64,000 nt of DNA from Candidatus Blautia faecipullorum (GCA_019115125.1 DXEG01000037.1:1-64000); one strand, 5' to 3'; positions 50,119-59,300 are shown, counted from the stretch's first letter. Notes: generated by a model not told the origin, from the sequence alone. Made by a program: numbers and translations.

Positions 50119-50470
50119 AATATAATCTCCTTAATCTTAATTGAATCGTTATGAATATTATACATCCCGGATCATAAAATGAAAAGCAGTACTTTTTTTA
50201 CCTGAAATATGCATAATGCATAAAAAGTGTTCTGCATATACATTAATTGAAAGCAAAATATACAGGAAAAAACAAAAAAGATAGTTTTAACTAATAAAAT
50301 TATGTGCAATAACGATAGAAAAAACGGAATAAAAACAAAATTATTATAAAAAATGTTCACCTTTCTGGTAAAGTATGATATAATCAAAAATCATAACTTA
50401 TGATTTGCCGCGCCTGCCGCGGCAATCCAGGGATACCTGAAAAGTATAACATACAAGGGGTGATTGCACG
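50119..50470. other. A+T-rich divergent intergenic region of murC and glgC
   Basis: 352 bp. Near the right end is a good promoter for glgC (next entry) and a leader hairpin TTGCCGCG / CGCGGCAA at about 50405-50425. The remainder is A+T-rich with many A-tracts, suited to bent DNA or UP elements. No gene is seen; small frames on either strand lack ribosome binding sites. Confidence 0.6.
50356..50384 (+). promoter_or_regulatory. glgC: Promoter of glgC-glgD
   Basis: TTCACC (50356-50361), 17-nt spacer, TATAAT (50379-50384). Transcription would begin near 50391, about 80 nt before the glgC start. Confidence 0.7.
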
Positions 50471-51748
50471 ATGATTAAAAAAGAAATGATTGCCATGCTT
50501 TTAGCCGGCGGTCAGGGCAGCAGACTTGGTGTGTTGACAGAAAAGGTTGCGAAACCTGCTGTCTCTTTTGGCGGAAAATACCGTATTATAGATTTTCCGC
50601 TCAGCAACTGTATTAATTCCGGTATTGATACAGTAGGAGTCCTGACACAGTATCAGCCCCTGCGGCTTAATACGCACATCGGGATCGGGATCCCGTGGGA
50701 TCTGGACAGGAATGAAGGCGGAGTTACTGTTCTGCCTCCTTATGAAAAAAGTACCAACAGCGAATGGTATACAGGGACAGCCAATGCGATTTTTCAGAAT
50801 CTTGATTATATGGAGCAGTATCATCCCGATTATGTTCTGATCTTATCGGGGGATCATATCTATAAGATGGATTATGAAGTTATGCTGGATTTTCATAAGG
50901 CGAACAAAGCGGATATCACCATCGCGTGTATGCCTGTGCCGATCGAGGAAGCAAGCCGCTTTGGGATCATGGTTACGGACGACACGGGACGTATTACAGA
51001 ATTTGAGGAAAAGCCGGAGAAGCCCAGCAGCAATCTGGCGTCCATGGGCATTTACATTTTTAGCTGGGAAATTCTGAAGGAGGCGCTGATCGCGCTGAAA
51101 AATCAGACAAACTGTGATTTTGGAAAGCATATCCTTCCCTACTGCAAGGAAAAGGGACAGAGACTTTTCGCTTATGAGTTCAACGGCTACTGGAAGGATG
51201 TGGGTACTCTTGGTTCTTACTGGGAGGCCAATATGGAGCTGATCGATATTATTCCTGAATTCAATCTCTACGAGGAATTCTGGAGGATTTATACCAAGGG
51301 TGATATTATTCCGCCCCAGTATGTTTCCGGGGAAGCGGTAACGGACAGATGCCTGATCGGCGAGGGCGCGGAAATATACGGAGAAGTGCATCACTCCATT
51401 ATCGGACCGAATGTAATCATCGGCAAGAACTGTGTGATCCGGGATTCCATTATTATGAGGAACTCCGTGGTAGGCGAGGGCACAGTAATGGATAAGGCGA
51501 TCGTGGCAGAGGATGTTGTGATTGGAAGGAATGTGGTCCTGGGCTGCGGGGAGGAGGCTCCTAATGTGCTGAAGCCGGCGGTATATGCCTTCGGCATCGC
51601 CACCATCGGCGAGCGCAGCTTTATCCCTGACGATGTGAGGATCGGAAAGAATACGGCCGTTTCCGGCATTACGAAATCGGAGGATTATCCGGGAGGAATA
51701 CTGGAAAGCGGACAGGTAATAAAGGTGAAGGACGGTGATAAGGCATGA
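50471..51748 (+). CDS. glgC: Glucose-1-phosphate adenylyltransferase, catalytic subunit
   Basis: 425 residues from ATG 50471, after AAGGGGTGA. It makes ADP-glucose for glycogen. The pyrophosphorylase loop [23 protein letters not shown] (about 8-30) is intact, as are [20 protein letters not shown] and [14 protein letters not shown]-terminal left-handed beta helix (about 295-395) has hexapeptide repeats ([21 protein letters not shown]). Overlaps glgD by four bases. Confidence 0.95.
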   Translation: MIKKEMIAMLLAGGQGSRLGVLTEKVAKPAVSFGGKYRIIDFPLSNCINSGIDTVGVLTQYQPLRLNTHIGIGIPWDLDRNEGGVTVLPPYEKSTNSEWYTGTANAIFQNLDYMEQYHPDYVLILSGDHIYKMDYEVMLDFHKANKADITIACMPVPIEEASRFGIMVTDDTGRITEFEEKPEKPSSNLASMGIYIFSWEILKEALIALKNQTNCDFGKHILPYCKEKGQRLFAYEFNGYWKDVGTLGSYWEANMELIDIIPEFNLYEEFWRIYTKGDIIPPQYVSGEAVTDRCLIGEGAEIYGEVHHSIIGPNVIIGKNCVIRDSIIMRNSVVGEGTVMDKAIVAEDVVIGRNVVLGCGEEAPNVLKPAVYAFGIATIGERSFIPDDVRIGKNTAVSGITKSEDYPGGILESGQVIKVKDGDKA

Positions 51749-52863
51749 GAGCATTGGGAATCATTCTGGCAGGCGGAAACAACAACCGAATGAGAGAGCT
51801 GTCTAATAAAAGAGCCATTGCCGCCATGCCTGTGGCCGGCAGCTACAGGGCCATTGATTTTGCGCTGAGCAACATGGCCAACTCTCATATTCAGAAGGTG
51901 GCGGTTCTGACGCAGTATAACGCCCGTTCTCTGAACGAGCACCTGAGTTCCTCGAAATGGTGGGATTTCGGAAGAAAGCAGGGAGGTCTGTACGTATTCA
52001 CGCCTACCATCACAAAGGAAAACAGCCTGTGGTATCAGGGGACGGCAGACGCGATCTATCAGAATATCACTTTCCTGAAAAACAGTCATGAGCCCTATGT
52101 GGTCATCGCGTCGGGAGACGGCGTTTATAAGATGGACTACAACAAAGTGCTGGAATTCCATATCGCCAAGCGCGCGGATATCACAGTAGTCTGTACTACC
52201 TGCCGGGATCAGTCGGAGGTGGAGAGATTCGGAGTGCTCCGGATGAATGAGGATAACCGGATTGAGGAATTTGAGGAAAAGCCTATCGTTTCTTCTTATA
52301 ATATAGTATCCACGGGTATTTATGTGGTGCGCAGAAGACAACTGATCGAGCTGATCGAGCGGGCTGCCCAGGAAGGCAGAAATGATTTTGTCAAGGATAT
52401 CCTTATCCGCTACAAGAATCTTAAACGGATTTACGCTTATAAAACAGACGCTTACTGGAGCAACATTTCCACCGCGGAATCCTATTACAGGACGAATATG
52501 GCTTTCCTGGAGCCTGATATCAGGAACTATTTTTTCAAGCAGGAACCGTCAATTAAGACGAAGATCGACGACCTTCCTCCGGCGAAATATAATCCCGGGG
52601 CAGTTGTCAGGAACAGTCTGGTTGCCAGTGGCTGTATCATAAACGGAGTTGTGGAAAATTCAGTTCTGTTTAAAGATGTATTTGTGGGCAACGGCTGTGT
52701 GATCCGGAACTCGGTGATCCTCAACGACGTGTATGTGGGGGACAATACGCACATTGAAAACTGCATTGTCGAGAGCCGGGACACCATCCGGGCGGATTCC
52801 AGTTTTTACGGCGAGAATGGAATAAAAATTGTCGTAGAAAAAAATGAGAGGTATGTACTCTGA
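51745..52863 (+). CDS. glgD: GlgD, non-catalytic ADP-glucose pyrophosphorylase partner
   Basis: 372 residues from ATG 51745. Homologous to GlgC throughout, but the nucleotide loop reads [20 protein letters not shown], lacking the GSRL pattern, as usual for GlgD. GlgD forms a hetero-oligomer with GlgC and tunes its activity. C-terminal hexapeptide repeats ([20 protein letters not shown]) are present. Followed 60 bp later by spoVG. Confidence 0.92.
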   Translation: MRALGIILAGGNNNRMRELSNKRAIAAMPVAGSYRAIDFALSNMANSHIQKVAVLTQYNARSLNEHLSSSKWWDFGRKQGGLYVFTPTITKENSLWYQGTADAIYQNITFLKNSHEPYVVIASGDGVYKMDYNKVLEFHIAKRADITVVCTTCRDQSEVERFGVLRMNEDNRIEEFEEKPIVSSYNIVSTGIYVVRRRQLIELIERAAQEGRNDFVKDILIRYKNLKRIYAYKTDAYWSNISTAESYYRTNMAFLEPDIRNYFFKQEPSIKTKIDDLPPAKYNPGAVVRNSLVASGCIINGVVENSVLFKDVFVGNGCVIRNSVILNDVYVGDNTHIENCIVESRDTIRADSSFYGENGIKIVVEKNERYVL

Positions 52864-52923
52864 AAATCTGGTGTCAGCCTGCTGTACCGGAGTGCATATT
52901 TGAAATGAAAGGGGCAGAAAAAG

Positions 52924-53214
52924 ATGAATATTACAGATGTACGCGTGAGAAAAGTTGCGAAAGAAGGAAAAATGAAAGCAGTAGTCTCCATCACCATAGA
53001 CGATGAGTTTGTAGTACATGATATTAAGGTGATCGAGGGAGAAAAGGGACTGTTTATCGCAATGCCCAGCCGTAAGGCCACGGACGGTGAATACCGCGAC
53101 ATTGCGCATCCTATTAATTCCGTGACAAGAGACAGGATACAGAAAATGATACTCGACAAATATCAGGACGTTATGAATGAAGAGACGGACGGAGAGATTG
53201 CAGCAGCAGAATAA
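52924..53214 (+). CDS. spoVG: SpoVG family regulator
   Basis: 96 residues from ATG 52924 with AAAGGGGCAG upstream. Begins [23 protein letters not shown] and contains [23 protein letters not shown], both hallmarks. SpoVG is a small nucleic-acid-binding regulator of septation, sporulation and surface traits. Standard length. A terminator follows. Confidence 0.95.
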   Translation: MNITDVRVRKVAKEGKMKAVVSITIDDEFVVHDIKVIEGEKGLFIAMPSRKATDGEYRDIAHPINSVTRDRIQKMILDKYQDVMNEETDGEIAAAE

Positions 53215-53265
53215 CCCCGGATATCTGTAATAAAAATGCAACGAATGTAATGATTTATTAAAAAC

Positions 53266-53325
53266 AAGAGGCTTAAAAACCTGAAAGGTGTATTTTTTCA
53301 AGGTTTTTAAGCCTCTTCTTTTTGT
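53266..53325 (+). terminator. Terminator after spoVG
   Basis: Perfect 17-bp arms AAGAGGCTTAAAAACCT / AGGTTTTTAAGCCTCTT with an 18-nt loop, then CTTTTTG. Very strong. Confidence 0.9.
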
Positions 53326-53431
53326 GCGTTTTTGCCAAATGTTACATACTTGTTACAAAAATGAAATAAAACTGTTGATTTTTTGAGGAAATATGTTATA
53401 CTTGACCTACAAACAAGTAAGAGGTGTGAAT

Positions 53432-54754
53432 ATGAAAATGAAGAAAGTTCTATTACTGCTTTTAACCTGTATCGTGACAAGCGCTTCTGCGGGAACCGGC
53501 GTATATGCGTCTACGGAGGACCAGATCGCGGCGGCTCAGGCACAGAAGCAGGAAGCGCAGGCAGGCCTTGCTCAGGCCCAGGCGAATATCAGCAGCCTGG
53601 AAAGCAAGAAGCAGGAGCTTGAGGCTTATCTGGCAGAACTGGATGCACAATATAATGAATTGACGAACAGTATAGCGCAGCTTAGTGTCGAGGCGGCAGA
53701 AAAAGAAGAGGAGCTGAAGGTGATCCAGACTGAGCTTGAGAAAGCGAAAAAAACTGCCGAGAATCAGTATGAGGCAATGAAGCTCCGGATTGTCTATATG
53801 TATGAAAAGGGCGGAAGCTCTATGCTGGAGACGCTGCTGGCATCCGAGAGCATTGCTGATTTTCTGAATCAGGCTGAAAACATATCTAAAATTTCCGAGT
53901 ATGACAGGGATATGCTGAAAAAATATGAGGCTACCCAGGCGAATATTAAGGAGCAGGAAGATAAGGTTACAGAGGAGTCTGCCTCCATCAACCAGCTTCT
54001 CGCCGAAAAGAGTACAAAACAGCAGGAAGTTCAGACAATGGTATCCAATACCAGCAGCGATATCAGCTCTTATGTAAATCAGATCAGCGCCAGCCAGGAA
54101 GAGGCAAACGCTTTGATGGCTCAGGTAAACAGCGCGGACAACAGTATTTCGGCGCTTATGCAGCAGGCGGCGGCAGAGCAGGCCGCGGCGGAACAGGCGG
54201 CAGCGGAGCAGGAAGCGGCTTCCCAGGAGACAGAGGAAGAAACTCAGGATTCCGGCGCCGAAGGAAATGTTTCTGAAGAGACCGAGCCGGAATTTGATCC
54301 TGAAACAGACACTATGGATTCCGAGAGCAGCTCTACCAGCAGTGATATCATTGTTGAGGAGGAAGCGCCGGAAAGCAGCGGCGACGCGTCCGAAGAGTAT
54401 GAGGCGGAGGACACTTATACAGACGATACCTATACAGAAGAGTCTTCAGGAAGCTCTGATTCTTCATCAGGACAGGGTACATATCTTGGAAACTTTATGC
54501 TGACAGGCTACTGCAACTGCGCGCAGTGCTGCGGTACCGCCGGAAATCCTACGGCCAGCGGCGCGATGCCGACGACAGGCCATACGGTTGCTATGGCGGG
54601 AGTTCCTTTCGGAACACAGCTTCTGATCAACGGTACGGTATATACCGTGGAGGATCTTGGAACGCCTTACGGACATGTGGATATTTACTGCGGAAGTCAT
54701 GAAGAAGCGCTGAATTTCGGACTGCAGTACGCAGATGTATATCAGTTGAATTAA
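53432..54754 (+). CDS. Secreted coiled-coil protein with C-terminal 3D domain
   Basis: 440 residues. ATG 53432 has AGAGGTG upstream; a promoter TTGATT-N16-TATACT ends at about 53402. Signal peptide MKMKKVLLLLLTCIVTSASA. A long coiled coil (about 28-260) as in PcsB/CwlO-type hydrolase regulators is followed by a low-complexity Ala/Gln/Glu then Ser/Glu/Thr linker (about 255-350). The 3D domain runs about 355-440: LTGYCNCAQCCGTAGNPTAS, GVPFGTQLLINGTVYTVEDL, GHVDIYCGSHEEA, with the Asp residues. 3D domains resemble lytic transglycosylases, so cell-wall remodelling is likely. Confidence 0.85.
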   Translation: MKMKKVLLLLLTCIVTSASAGTGVYASTEDQIAAAQAQKQEAQAGLAQAQANISSLESKKQELEAYLAELDAQYNELTNSIAQLSVEAAEKEEELKVIQTELEKAKKTAENQYEAMKLRIVYMYEKGGSSMLETLLASESIADFLNQAENISKISEYDRDMLKKYEATQANIKEQEDKVTEESASINQLLAEKSTKQQEVQTMVSNTSSDISSYVNQISASQEEANALMAQVNSADNSISALMQQAAAEQAAAEQAAAEQEAASQETEEETQDSGAEGNVSEETEPEFDPETDTMDSESSSTSSDIIVEEEAPESSGDASEEYEAEDTYTDDTYTEESSGSSDSSSGQGTYLGNFMLTGYCNCAQCCGTAGNPTASGAMPTTGHTVAMAGVPFGTQLLINGTVYTVEDLGTPYGHVDIYCGSHEEALNFGLQYADVYQLN

Positions 54755-54784
54755 GCGGATTTTTGAAATTCTGTTTCTGAAATA

Positions 54785-54828
54785 AAAAGGCATCTCCAAA
54801 AGCCTGGCGGCTTTGGGGATGCCTTTTT
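54785..54828 (+). terminator. Terminator between 3D protein and shell protein genes
   Basis: AAAAAGGCATC-t-CCAAAAGCC / GGCTTTGG-g-GATGCCTTTTT with loop TGGC. Symmetric enough to serve both convergent genes. Confidence 0.85.
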
Positions 54829-54840
54829 ACAAATAGACGT

Positions 54841-55554
54841 TTAAAGATAGGGGGTTCCGGGAATGTCCGGATAGCTGCCCATGCCGATGAGAAGCTCCAG
54901 ACCGGCCTGGCGCGCTTTCAGAACCGCGTCCTTGACGGCTTCCGCGTCGCCTGAGAGGGCCAGTATCACTTCGTTGGAATGGCTGGTTCCTATGCTGGGG
55001 GTCATATAACGGATGATCTGTACGGAGGAGGTTTTTACGGCGATATCGGCCATTACCAGGCCAATGGCGGCAGGGGAGCCTGCCATGAAGCCGAAAGCCT
55101 CTCCCGGAACTGCCTGGAACGCTTTCTGGATGGCAGGGCCGGCGCTGGCCGAATAGGCGAATTCCAAATGTCCGGCCTGGCTGATATAAAGCTCTCCCGC
55201 GTATTTCGTGATACGGTCAAGGGAAAGCTGTACAGCATGGCGCACATCCGATACATCATCTCCGCCAAGTACAATATAGCTTCCGTGTCCTCCCCAGCCC
55301 TTGGTGTCCCGGGGAAGATCAATGGAAAGTACTTCTGTATTCGTGGCTTTTACAGCATCGTCCACGGCGGTGATCTGTCCGGCGGCTCCGGTACGCGAGC
55401 TGATCAGTCCCAGGGAGCGATAGCGTGTTCCGATCTTCATTTCTTCTAAGAGACGGCTGTCAATGCCGGAAATTACCAGACCGATGGTATCCAGTACGGT
55501 GGTTCCCACAAATTCTGTTCTTGTGCAATGAGTGCTGATGCTTTTTACGTCCAT
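54841..55554 (-). CDS. Orphan PduB-like microcompartment shell protein
   Basis: 237 residues from ATG 55554 with AAAGGAGAC upstream. Two tandem BMC domains: the first around FVGTTVLDTIGLVISGIDSRLLEEMKIG ... VKATNTEVLSIDLPRDTKGWGGHGSYIVLGGDDVSD (about 15-110), the second around AFGFMAGSPAAIGLVMADIAVKTSSVQIIRYMTPSIGTSHSNEVILALSG (about 155-205). This is the trimeric PduB type. No enzymes or other shell genes of a microcompartment lie near it. It may join a compartment encoded elsewhere or have a separate role. Confidence 0.88.
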   Translation of the reverse strand: MDVKSISTHCTRTEFVGTTVLDTIGLVISGIDSRLLEEMKIGTRYRSLGLISSRTGAAGQITAVDDAVKATNTEVLSIDLPRDTKGWGGHGSYIVLGGDDVSDVRHAVQLSLDRITKYAGELYISQAGHLEFAYSASAGPAIQKAFQAVPGEAFGFMAGSPAAIGLVMADIAVKTSSVQIIRYMTPSIGTSHSNEVILALSGDAEAVKDAVLKARQAGLELLIGMGSYPDIPGTPYL

Positions 55555-55756
55555 AAAAGTCTCCTTTTCTCTCTGGTTTTACTATAACGTATCCCTGTGA
55601 ATATTTCAATATCCGCAATCAAGGCGGCTCAAAAATCGTTGACGGATTTTCTGCTTTCAAGAGACCTTTTTCCGTAAAAAGGAACTCCTGCGAAGCCAGA
55701 GCGTCCAGGAAAATGAAAATTATGGCATGAGAATTGAAAAAAATTTAATTTTTATA

Positions 55757-55785
55757 TTGACAAAGCATCCAAAAATGAATATAAT
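55757..55785 (+). promoter_or_regulatory. Promoter of tRNA-Pro
   Basis: TTGACA (55757-55762), 17-nt spacer, TATAAT (55780-55785): full consensus at ideal spacing, as expected for a strong tRNA promoter. The stretch 55555-55756 shows no other signal. Confidence 0.9.
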
Positions 55786-55822
55786 AACCCTTGCAGTCGC
55801 GAATTGCGGCTGAGAATCAAAT

Positions 55823-55896
55823 CGAAGCGTGGCTCAGTTTGGTAGAGCGCTGCGTTCGGGACGCAGAGGCCGCAGGTTCAAATCCTGTCGCTTCGA
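55823..55896 (+). tRNA. tRNA-Pro (anticodon CGG)
   Basis: 74 nt, cloverleaf complete. Acceptor CGAAGCG / CGCTTCG with discriminator A; D arm GCTC / GAGC with GG in its loop; anticodon stem CTGCG / CGCAG with loop TTCGGGA giving anticodon CGG (codon CCG); T arm GCAGG / CCTGT (one G-U pair) with TTCAAAT. The 3' CCA is not encoded. A terminator follows at once. Confidence 0.95.
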
Positions 55897-55900
55897 CTGC

Positions 55901-55935
55901 AAGAGTGCCTATTTTACGGCACTCTTTTGTTTTGT
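55901..55935 (+). terminator. Terminator of tRNA-Pro
   Basis: AAGAGTGCC / GGCACTCTT, loop TATTTTAC, then TTGTTTTG. Starts five bases after the tRNA. Confidence 0.85.
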
Positions 55936-56014
55936 GTTATCCGCCGGTCAGAAATGGCCGGCGGAATTTTTTTACATTTTGTCCCTTCTGATATATGCTC
56001 CGTGAGGATGCGCA

Positions 56015-56084
56015 GGGATTCGGGAAAGAATTTTGTCAGCAGAGCTGACCCGAATCCCGCGCCAAGACTCGCGGAGGAGTCTTG
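56015..56084. repeat. Pair of strong hairpins upstream of folE
   Basis: First hairpin: GGGATTCGG / CCGAATCCC enclosing GTCAGC-AGA-GCTGAC (56015-56058). Second: CAAGACTC / GAGTCTTG with loop GCGGAG (56063-56084). They lie before the folE promoter and after the tRNA terminator, so they belong to neither gene. A weakly similar GATTCGGGTCA...TGACC sequence occurs near 13200. Probably a palindromic intergenic repeat. Confidence 0.5.
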
Positions 56085-56114
56085 AATTTATTTCCGGAAA
56101 CTTCAACAAAGCTC

Positions 56115-56142
56115 TTGTATAAGTGTCAGGATTTGCTATAAT
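56115..56142 (+). promoter_or_regulatory. Promoter of the folate operon
   Basis: TTGTAT (56115-56120), 16-nt spacer, TATAAT (56137-56142). Transcription start is expected near 56149, leaving a leader of about 320 nt before folE. Confidence 0.7.
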
Positions 56143-56148
56143 AAGGGG

Positions 56149-56333
56149 GAATTAAAAGTTCAGACCGGAATGATTTGCAAAATAAGATTCCATGCGTCAA
56201 GTGTTCAGTGGATGGGGAGTTGCCGCAGAAACGAAAAGCTCGTCTTACGATATGGAGTCTGCACCCGTTGCATCAATATTGGATAGCGTCTCATATTGTG
56301 AATGGGTTTCCGTCGCAATATGGGATTTTTTTT
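56149..56333 (+). promoter_or_regulatory. Riboswitch-like leader with terminator before folE
   Basis: The leader contains a compact foldable domain at 56211-56274: GATG...CATC, GGG...CCC and GCAGA (56225-56229) / TCTGC (56258-56262), with an apical ACGA / TCGT hairpin and purine-rich internal loops. Right after it is an intrinsic terminator: TCTCATATTGTG (56289-56300) / CGCAATATGGGA (56314-56325) then eight T (56326-56333). Aptamer-like domain plus terminator is the layout of a transcriptional riboswitch. The operon makes folate, so a folate or pterin ligand is a natural guess, but I do not find the hallmark sequences of the tetrahydrofolate riboswitch. A third hairpin, GCAGCCG / CGGCTGC (56433-56455), abuts the likely ribosome binding site GGAGG (56456-56460). 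Confidence 0.55.
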
Positions 56334-56471
56334 ATATCAATTAGTAAGTACCTTATGAGTCCAGAGTGCGTTTGCAAATTTACAGAGCGCGGAGTGAACA
56401 GATAACACGTTATCATGATGAAAGAAAGGAAAGCAGCCGGACAGAGGACGGCTGCGGAGGAAACAGAACAG

Positions 56472-57029
56472 ATGATGGACAAAGAAAAAATCGAAGCAGG
56501 CGTACGGCTGATCCTGGAGGGGATCGGCGAGGATGTGAACCGTCCGGGGCTGGTGGAGACGCCCTCCCGGATCGCCCGGATGTGCGAGGAAGTTTACGGC
56601 GGTATGTATCAGAGCGCGGAAACGCATCTTTCCAAACAGTTTGATGTGGCAAACAGCGATATGGTGCTGGAAAAGGACATTACCTTTTTCTCCATGTGCG
56701 AGCACCATCTGCTGCCGTTTTTTGGGAAAGCCCATGTGGCTTACATACCGGACGGAAAAGTAGCGGGGCTCAGCAAGCTTGCCAGAACGGTGGAGGTGTT
56801 TGCGAGACGGGCGCAGCTCCAGGAGCAGATGTGCGTACAGATCGCGGACGCCATGGCCGAATATCTGCACCCGAAGGGAGTGATGGTCATGATCGAGGCG
56901 GAGCATACCTGCATGACTATGCGCGGCGTGAAAAAACCGGGCAGCAGGACTGTGACCACTGTGACGAGAGGCGTATTTGCCGAGGACGCTAATCTGCGCG
57001 AGATGTTTATGCAGATGGTAAAACTGTGA
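56472..57029 (+). CDS. folE: GTP cyclohydrolase I
   Basis: About 185 residues from ATG 56472 (next ATG 56475). A longer frame from ATG 56415 exists but has no ribosome binding site and would include the leader hairpin; GGAGG at 56456-56460 supports the shorter form. It converts GTP to dihydroneopterin triphosphate, the first step to folate. Zinc ligands: Cys and His in [21 protein letters not shown], and Cys in [20 protein letters not shown]. Full length. First gene of folE-HD-folP-folBK. Confidence 0.92.
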   Translation: MMDKEKIEAGVRLILEGIGEDVNRPGLVETPSRIARMCEEVYGGMYQSAETHLSKQFDVANSDMVLEKDITFFSMCEHHLLPFFGKAHVAYIPDGKVAGLSKLARTVEVFARRAQLQEQMCVQIADAMAEYLHPKGVMVMIEAEHTCMTMRGVKKPGSRTVTTVTRGVFAEDANLREMFMQMVKL

Positions 57030-57038
57030 GGAGCGGCG

Positions 57039-57515
57039 ATGGAACGGGTCAATTGGATATGGAATCATCCGGTCTATCAGGAGCATCTGCGGCGGACGGT
57101 GGAAGCGGAAAAGAACCGGATGTTCTGCCGGCATACGCCGGAGCATTTTCTGGATACGGCCAGGCTTTGCTATATTTTTTGCCTGGAAGCGGGGATTTCT
57201 GTGGATAAGGAGTTGATTTATGCGGCGGCGCTGCTTCACGATGTGGGGAGATACCGCCAGTACGAGGAAGGGATTCCCCATGAAAAAGCCAGCCTTGCCA
57301 TCGCGGTGAGCCTGCTGCCGGAATGTGGCTTTACCGAAGAAGAGACTGCCCGGATCGCGGACGCGATCGACGGCCATCGGAAGCCGGCGGACGCAGCGGA
57401 TTTTCGGAGCCTTTTTTACCGGGCGGACAAAGCGTCCCGGAGCTGTTATCTCTGCGAGGCGGAGCCGCTTTGCGACTGGAGCCCGGAGAAAAAGAACCTG
57501 TCTATAGAATACTGA
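57039..57515 (+). CDS. HD domain phosphohydrolase in folate operon
   Basis: 158 residues from ATG 57039, nine bases after folE. HD motif: His in FCRHTPEHFLDTAR, then AAALLHDVGRYRQYE (His-Asp), a later His in HEKAS and Asp in IADAIDGHRKP. Two CxxC-like pairs near the end (SCYLCEAEPLCDW) could bind metal. HD proteins remove phosphate from nucleotides and related compounds. Its place between folE and folP suggests it removes phosphates from dihydroneopterin triphosphate, a step whose enzyme varies between bacteria. That role is inferred from position alone. Confidence 0.8.
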   Translation: MERVNWIWNHPVYQEHLRRTVEAEKNRMFCRHTPEHFLDTARLCYIFCLEAGISVDKELIYAAALLHDVGRYRQYEEGIPHEKASLAIAVSLLPECGFTEEETARIADAIDGHRKPADAADFRSLFYRADKASRSCYLCEAEPLCDWSPEKKNLSIEY

Positions 57516-57539
57516 AGAATGGGGTAGTGATTGTATCAT

Positions 57540-58355
57540 ATGAAGATCAGAAATCAGGAATTTGACTGTCAGAACCAGACTTATATCATGGGAATCCTGA
57601 ATGTTACGCCGGATTCCTTCTCCGATGGAGGAAAATGGAGCCGCTTTGACGAGGCGCTGCGGCATACGGAGGAGATGCTTGCGGAAGGAGCGGACATCAT
57701 TGATGTGGGCGGCGAATCTACAAGACCGGGTTATACCAGGATTTCGGACGAGGAAGAGATTGCAAGGGTCGCCCCGGTGATCGAGGCCATCCGCGCCAGA
57801 TTCGACGTGCCGGTTTCCGTGGATACCTATAAGTCCCAGGTGGCGGAGGCGGCCATAAAGGCGGGCGCCGATCTGTTAAATGACATCTGGGGATTCAAGT
57901 ATGACAGCAGAATGGCGGATGTGGCGGCAAAGTACGACGTGGCTTGCTGCCTGATGCACAATAAAAATGAGATACACTACAAGAATTTCTTTGAGGACAT
58001 GCTGGCGGAGCTGCAGGAATGTGTTGACCTCGCAAAAGCAGCCGGAGTCCGGGACGACCGGATTATTCTGGATCCGGGCGTGGGATTTGGAAAAACCTAT
58101 GAGATGAATCTTGAGGTCATCCGCAGACTGGAAGAGTGCCGCCGGCTGGGCTATCCGATTCTCCTTGGCACCTCCAGAAAATCGGTGATCGGACTGACGC
58201 TGGATCTCCCGGCTTCGGAGCGGGTGGAGGGAACGCTGGTTACGACGGTGATGGCCGTGATGGCGAACTGCGCGTTCGTCCGCGTTCATGATGTGAAGGA
58301 GAACGCCCGCGCGATTAAAATGACAAGAGCAATCCTCGGAAGGCAGGGAAGATAA
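57540..58355 (+). CDS. folP: Dihydropteroate synthase
   Basis: 271 residues. ATG 57540 fits the family start (MKIRNQEFDC...); the TTG at 57531 is unlikely. It joins p-aminobenzoate to the pterin. Signatures: IMGILNVTPDSFSDGGKW (about 17-34), DIIDVGGESTRPGYTRIS (about 56-73), ILDPGVGFGKTYEMNLEVIR, LGTSRKSVIG. Stop and the folBK start overlap (TAATG). Confidence 0.95.
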   Translation: MKIRNQEFDCQNQTYIMGILNVTPDSFSDGGKWSRFDEALRHTEEMLAEGADIIDVGGESTRPGYTRISDEEEIARVAPVIEAIRARFDVPVSVDTYKSQVAEAAIKAGADLLNDIWGFKYDSRMADVAAKYDVACCLMHNKNEIHYKNFFEDMLAELQECVDLAKAAGVRDDRIILDPGVGFGKTYEMNLEVIRRLEECRRLGYPILLGTSRKSVIGLTLDLPASERVEGTLVTTVMAVMANCAFVRVHDVKENARAIKMTRAILGRQGR

Positions 58356-59170
58356 TGGATAAAATTTATATCAAAGACCTGGTGGTATTCGCGAAGCATG
58401 GCGTCTATCAGGAAGAAAACAGACTCGGTCAGAAATTTGTGATTTCGGCCATTCTGTATACGGATACAAGAAAAGCAGGAAAAACAGACTGTCTGGAAGC
58501 TTCCATTAACTACGGTACGGTCAGTCACATGATCAGCCAGTATGCTACAGAGCACACTTTTCAGCTCCTGGAGGCGTTTGCGGAAGGGCTTGCGGAGGAG
58601 CTGCTGAATAAAACGGAGCACCTGAAAGGGGTGCGCGTCACGATTAAAAAGCCGTGGGCACCGATCGGGCTTCCTCTGGACACGGCGGCCGTGGAGATCG
58701 AACGCTGGTGGCATACGGCTTATATCGCCCTTGGCTCCAACATCGGGGACAAAAAGGGATATCTGGATTCTGCGGTTTCCGCTCTTTCAAAGGCCGATGG
58801 CTGCCGTATGGAAGCGGTTTCCGACTATCTGGTGACAGAGCCCTACGGAGGGGTGGAGCAGGATGATTTTCTCAACGGAATGGTGAAGATCCGGACCCTT
58901 CTGACGCCGGAAGAGCTGCTTGCGCTGCTTCATGAGATCGAGGCGCAGGCAGGACGGACGCGGGAGATCCATTGGGGGCCCAGGACGCTGGATCTGGATG
59001 TGATTTTCTATGATCATCTGGTGCTGGATACGGAGGAGCTGCACATTCCCCATATTGAGATGCACAAAAGAGCGTTTGTGCTCAGGCCGCTATGCGAGAT
59101 CGCTCCGTACGAGCGGCATCCGATCCTCGGAAAAACAGTGCGCGAGATGCTGGAGGAGCTGGAGAAATAG
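58355..59170 (+). CDS. Bifunctional dihydroneopterin aldolase / HPPK
   Basis: 271 residues, ATG 58355. N-terminal FolB domain (about 1-118: IYIKDLVVFAKHGVYQEENRLGQKFV, DYGTVS-type INYGTVSHM, RVTIKKPWAPI). C-terminal FolK domain (about 120-271: TAYIALGSNIGDKKGYLDSAV, WGPRTLDLDVIFYDHLVL, IPHIEMHKRAFVLRPL). It catalyses two successive steps, aldol cleavage then pyrophosphoryl transfer, to supply the substrate of FolP. Such FolBK fusions are frequent in Clostridia. Confidence 0.95.
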   Translation: MDKIYIKDLVVFAKHGVYQEENRLGQKFVISAILYTDTRKAGKTDCLEASINYGTVSHMISQYATEHTFQLLEAFAEGLAEELLNKTEHLKGVRVTIKKPWAPIGLPLDTAAVEIERWWHTAYIALGSNIGDKKGYLDSAVSALSKADGCRMEAVSDYLVTEPYGGVEQDDFLNGMVKIRTLLTPEELLALLHEIEAQAGRTREIHWGPRTLDLDVIFYDHLVLDTEELHIPHIEMHKRAFVLRPLCEIAPYERHPILGKTVREMLEELEK

Positions 59171-59300
59171 AAGAGACGGGCATAAAAAGGAACAGGCCCG
59201 GAGAGAAAACGATACCTGAAATATATTTTGTCCGCTTTAACACAGCACCATAGAAAATAAATAAAATATAAAAAATATAAACAAAAAATAAACTTTTTCA

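Noticed and set aside
55791..55991. 66-codon frame across the tRNA
   Set aside because: It spans tRNA-Pro and its terminator, so it is not coding.
56149..56333. Tetrahydrofolate riboswitch
   Set aside because: Position fits, but the conserved segments I remember for that class are not evident, so the leader is left unassigned.
56337..57665. 442-codon minus-strand frame opposite folE and the HD gene
   Set aside because: Antisense to two well-supported genes, with a composition typical of reverse reading (many His, Arg, Pro).
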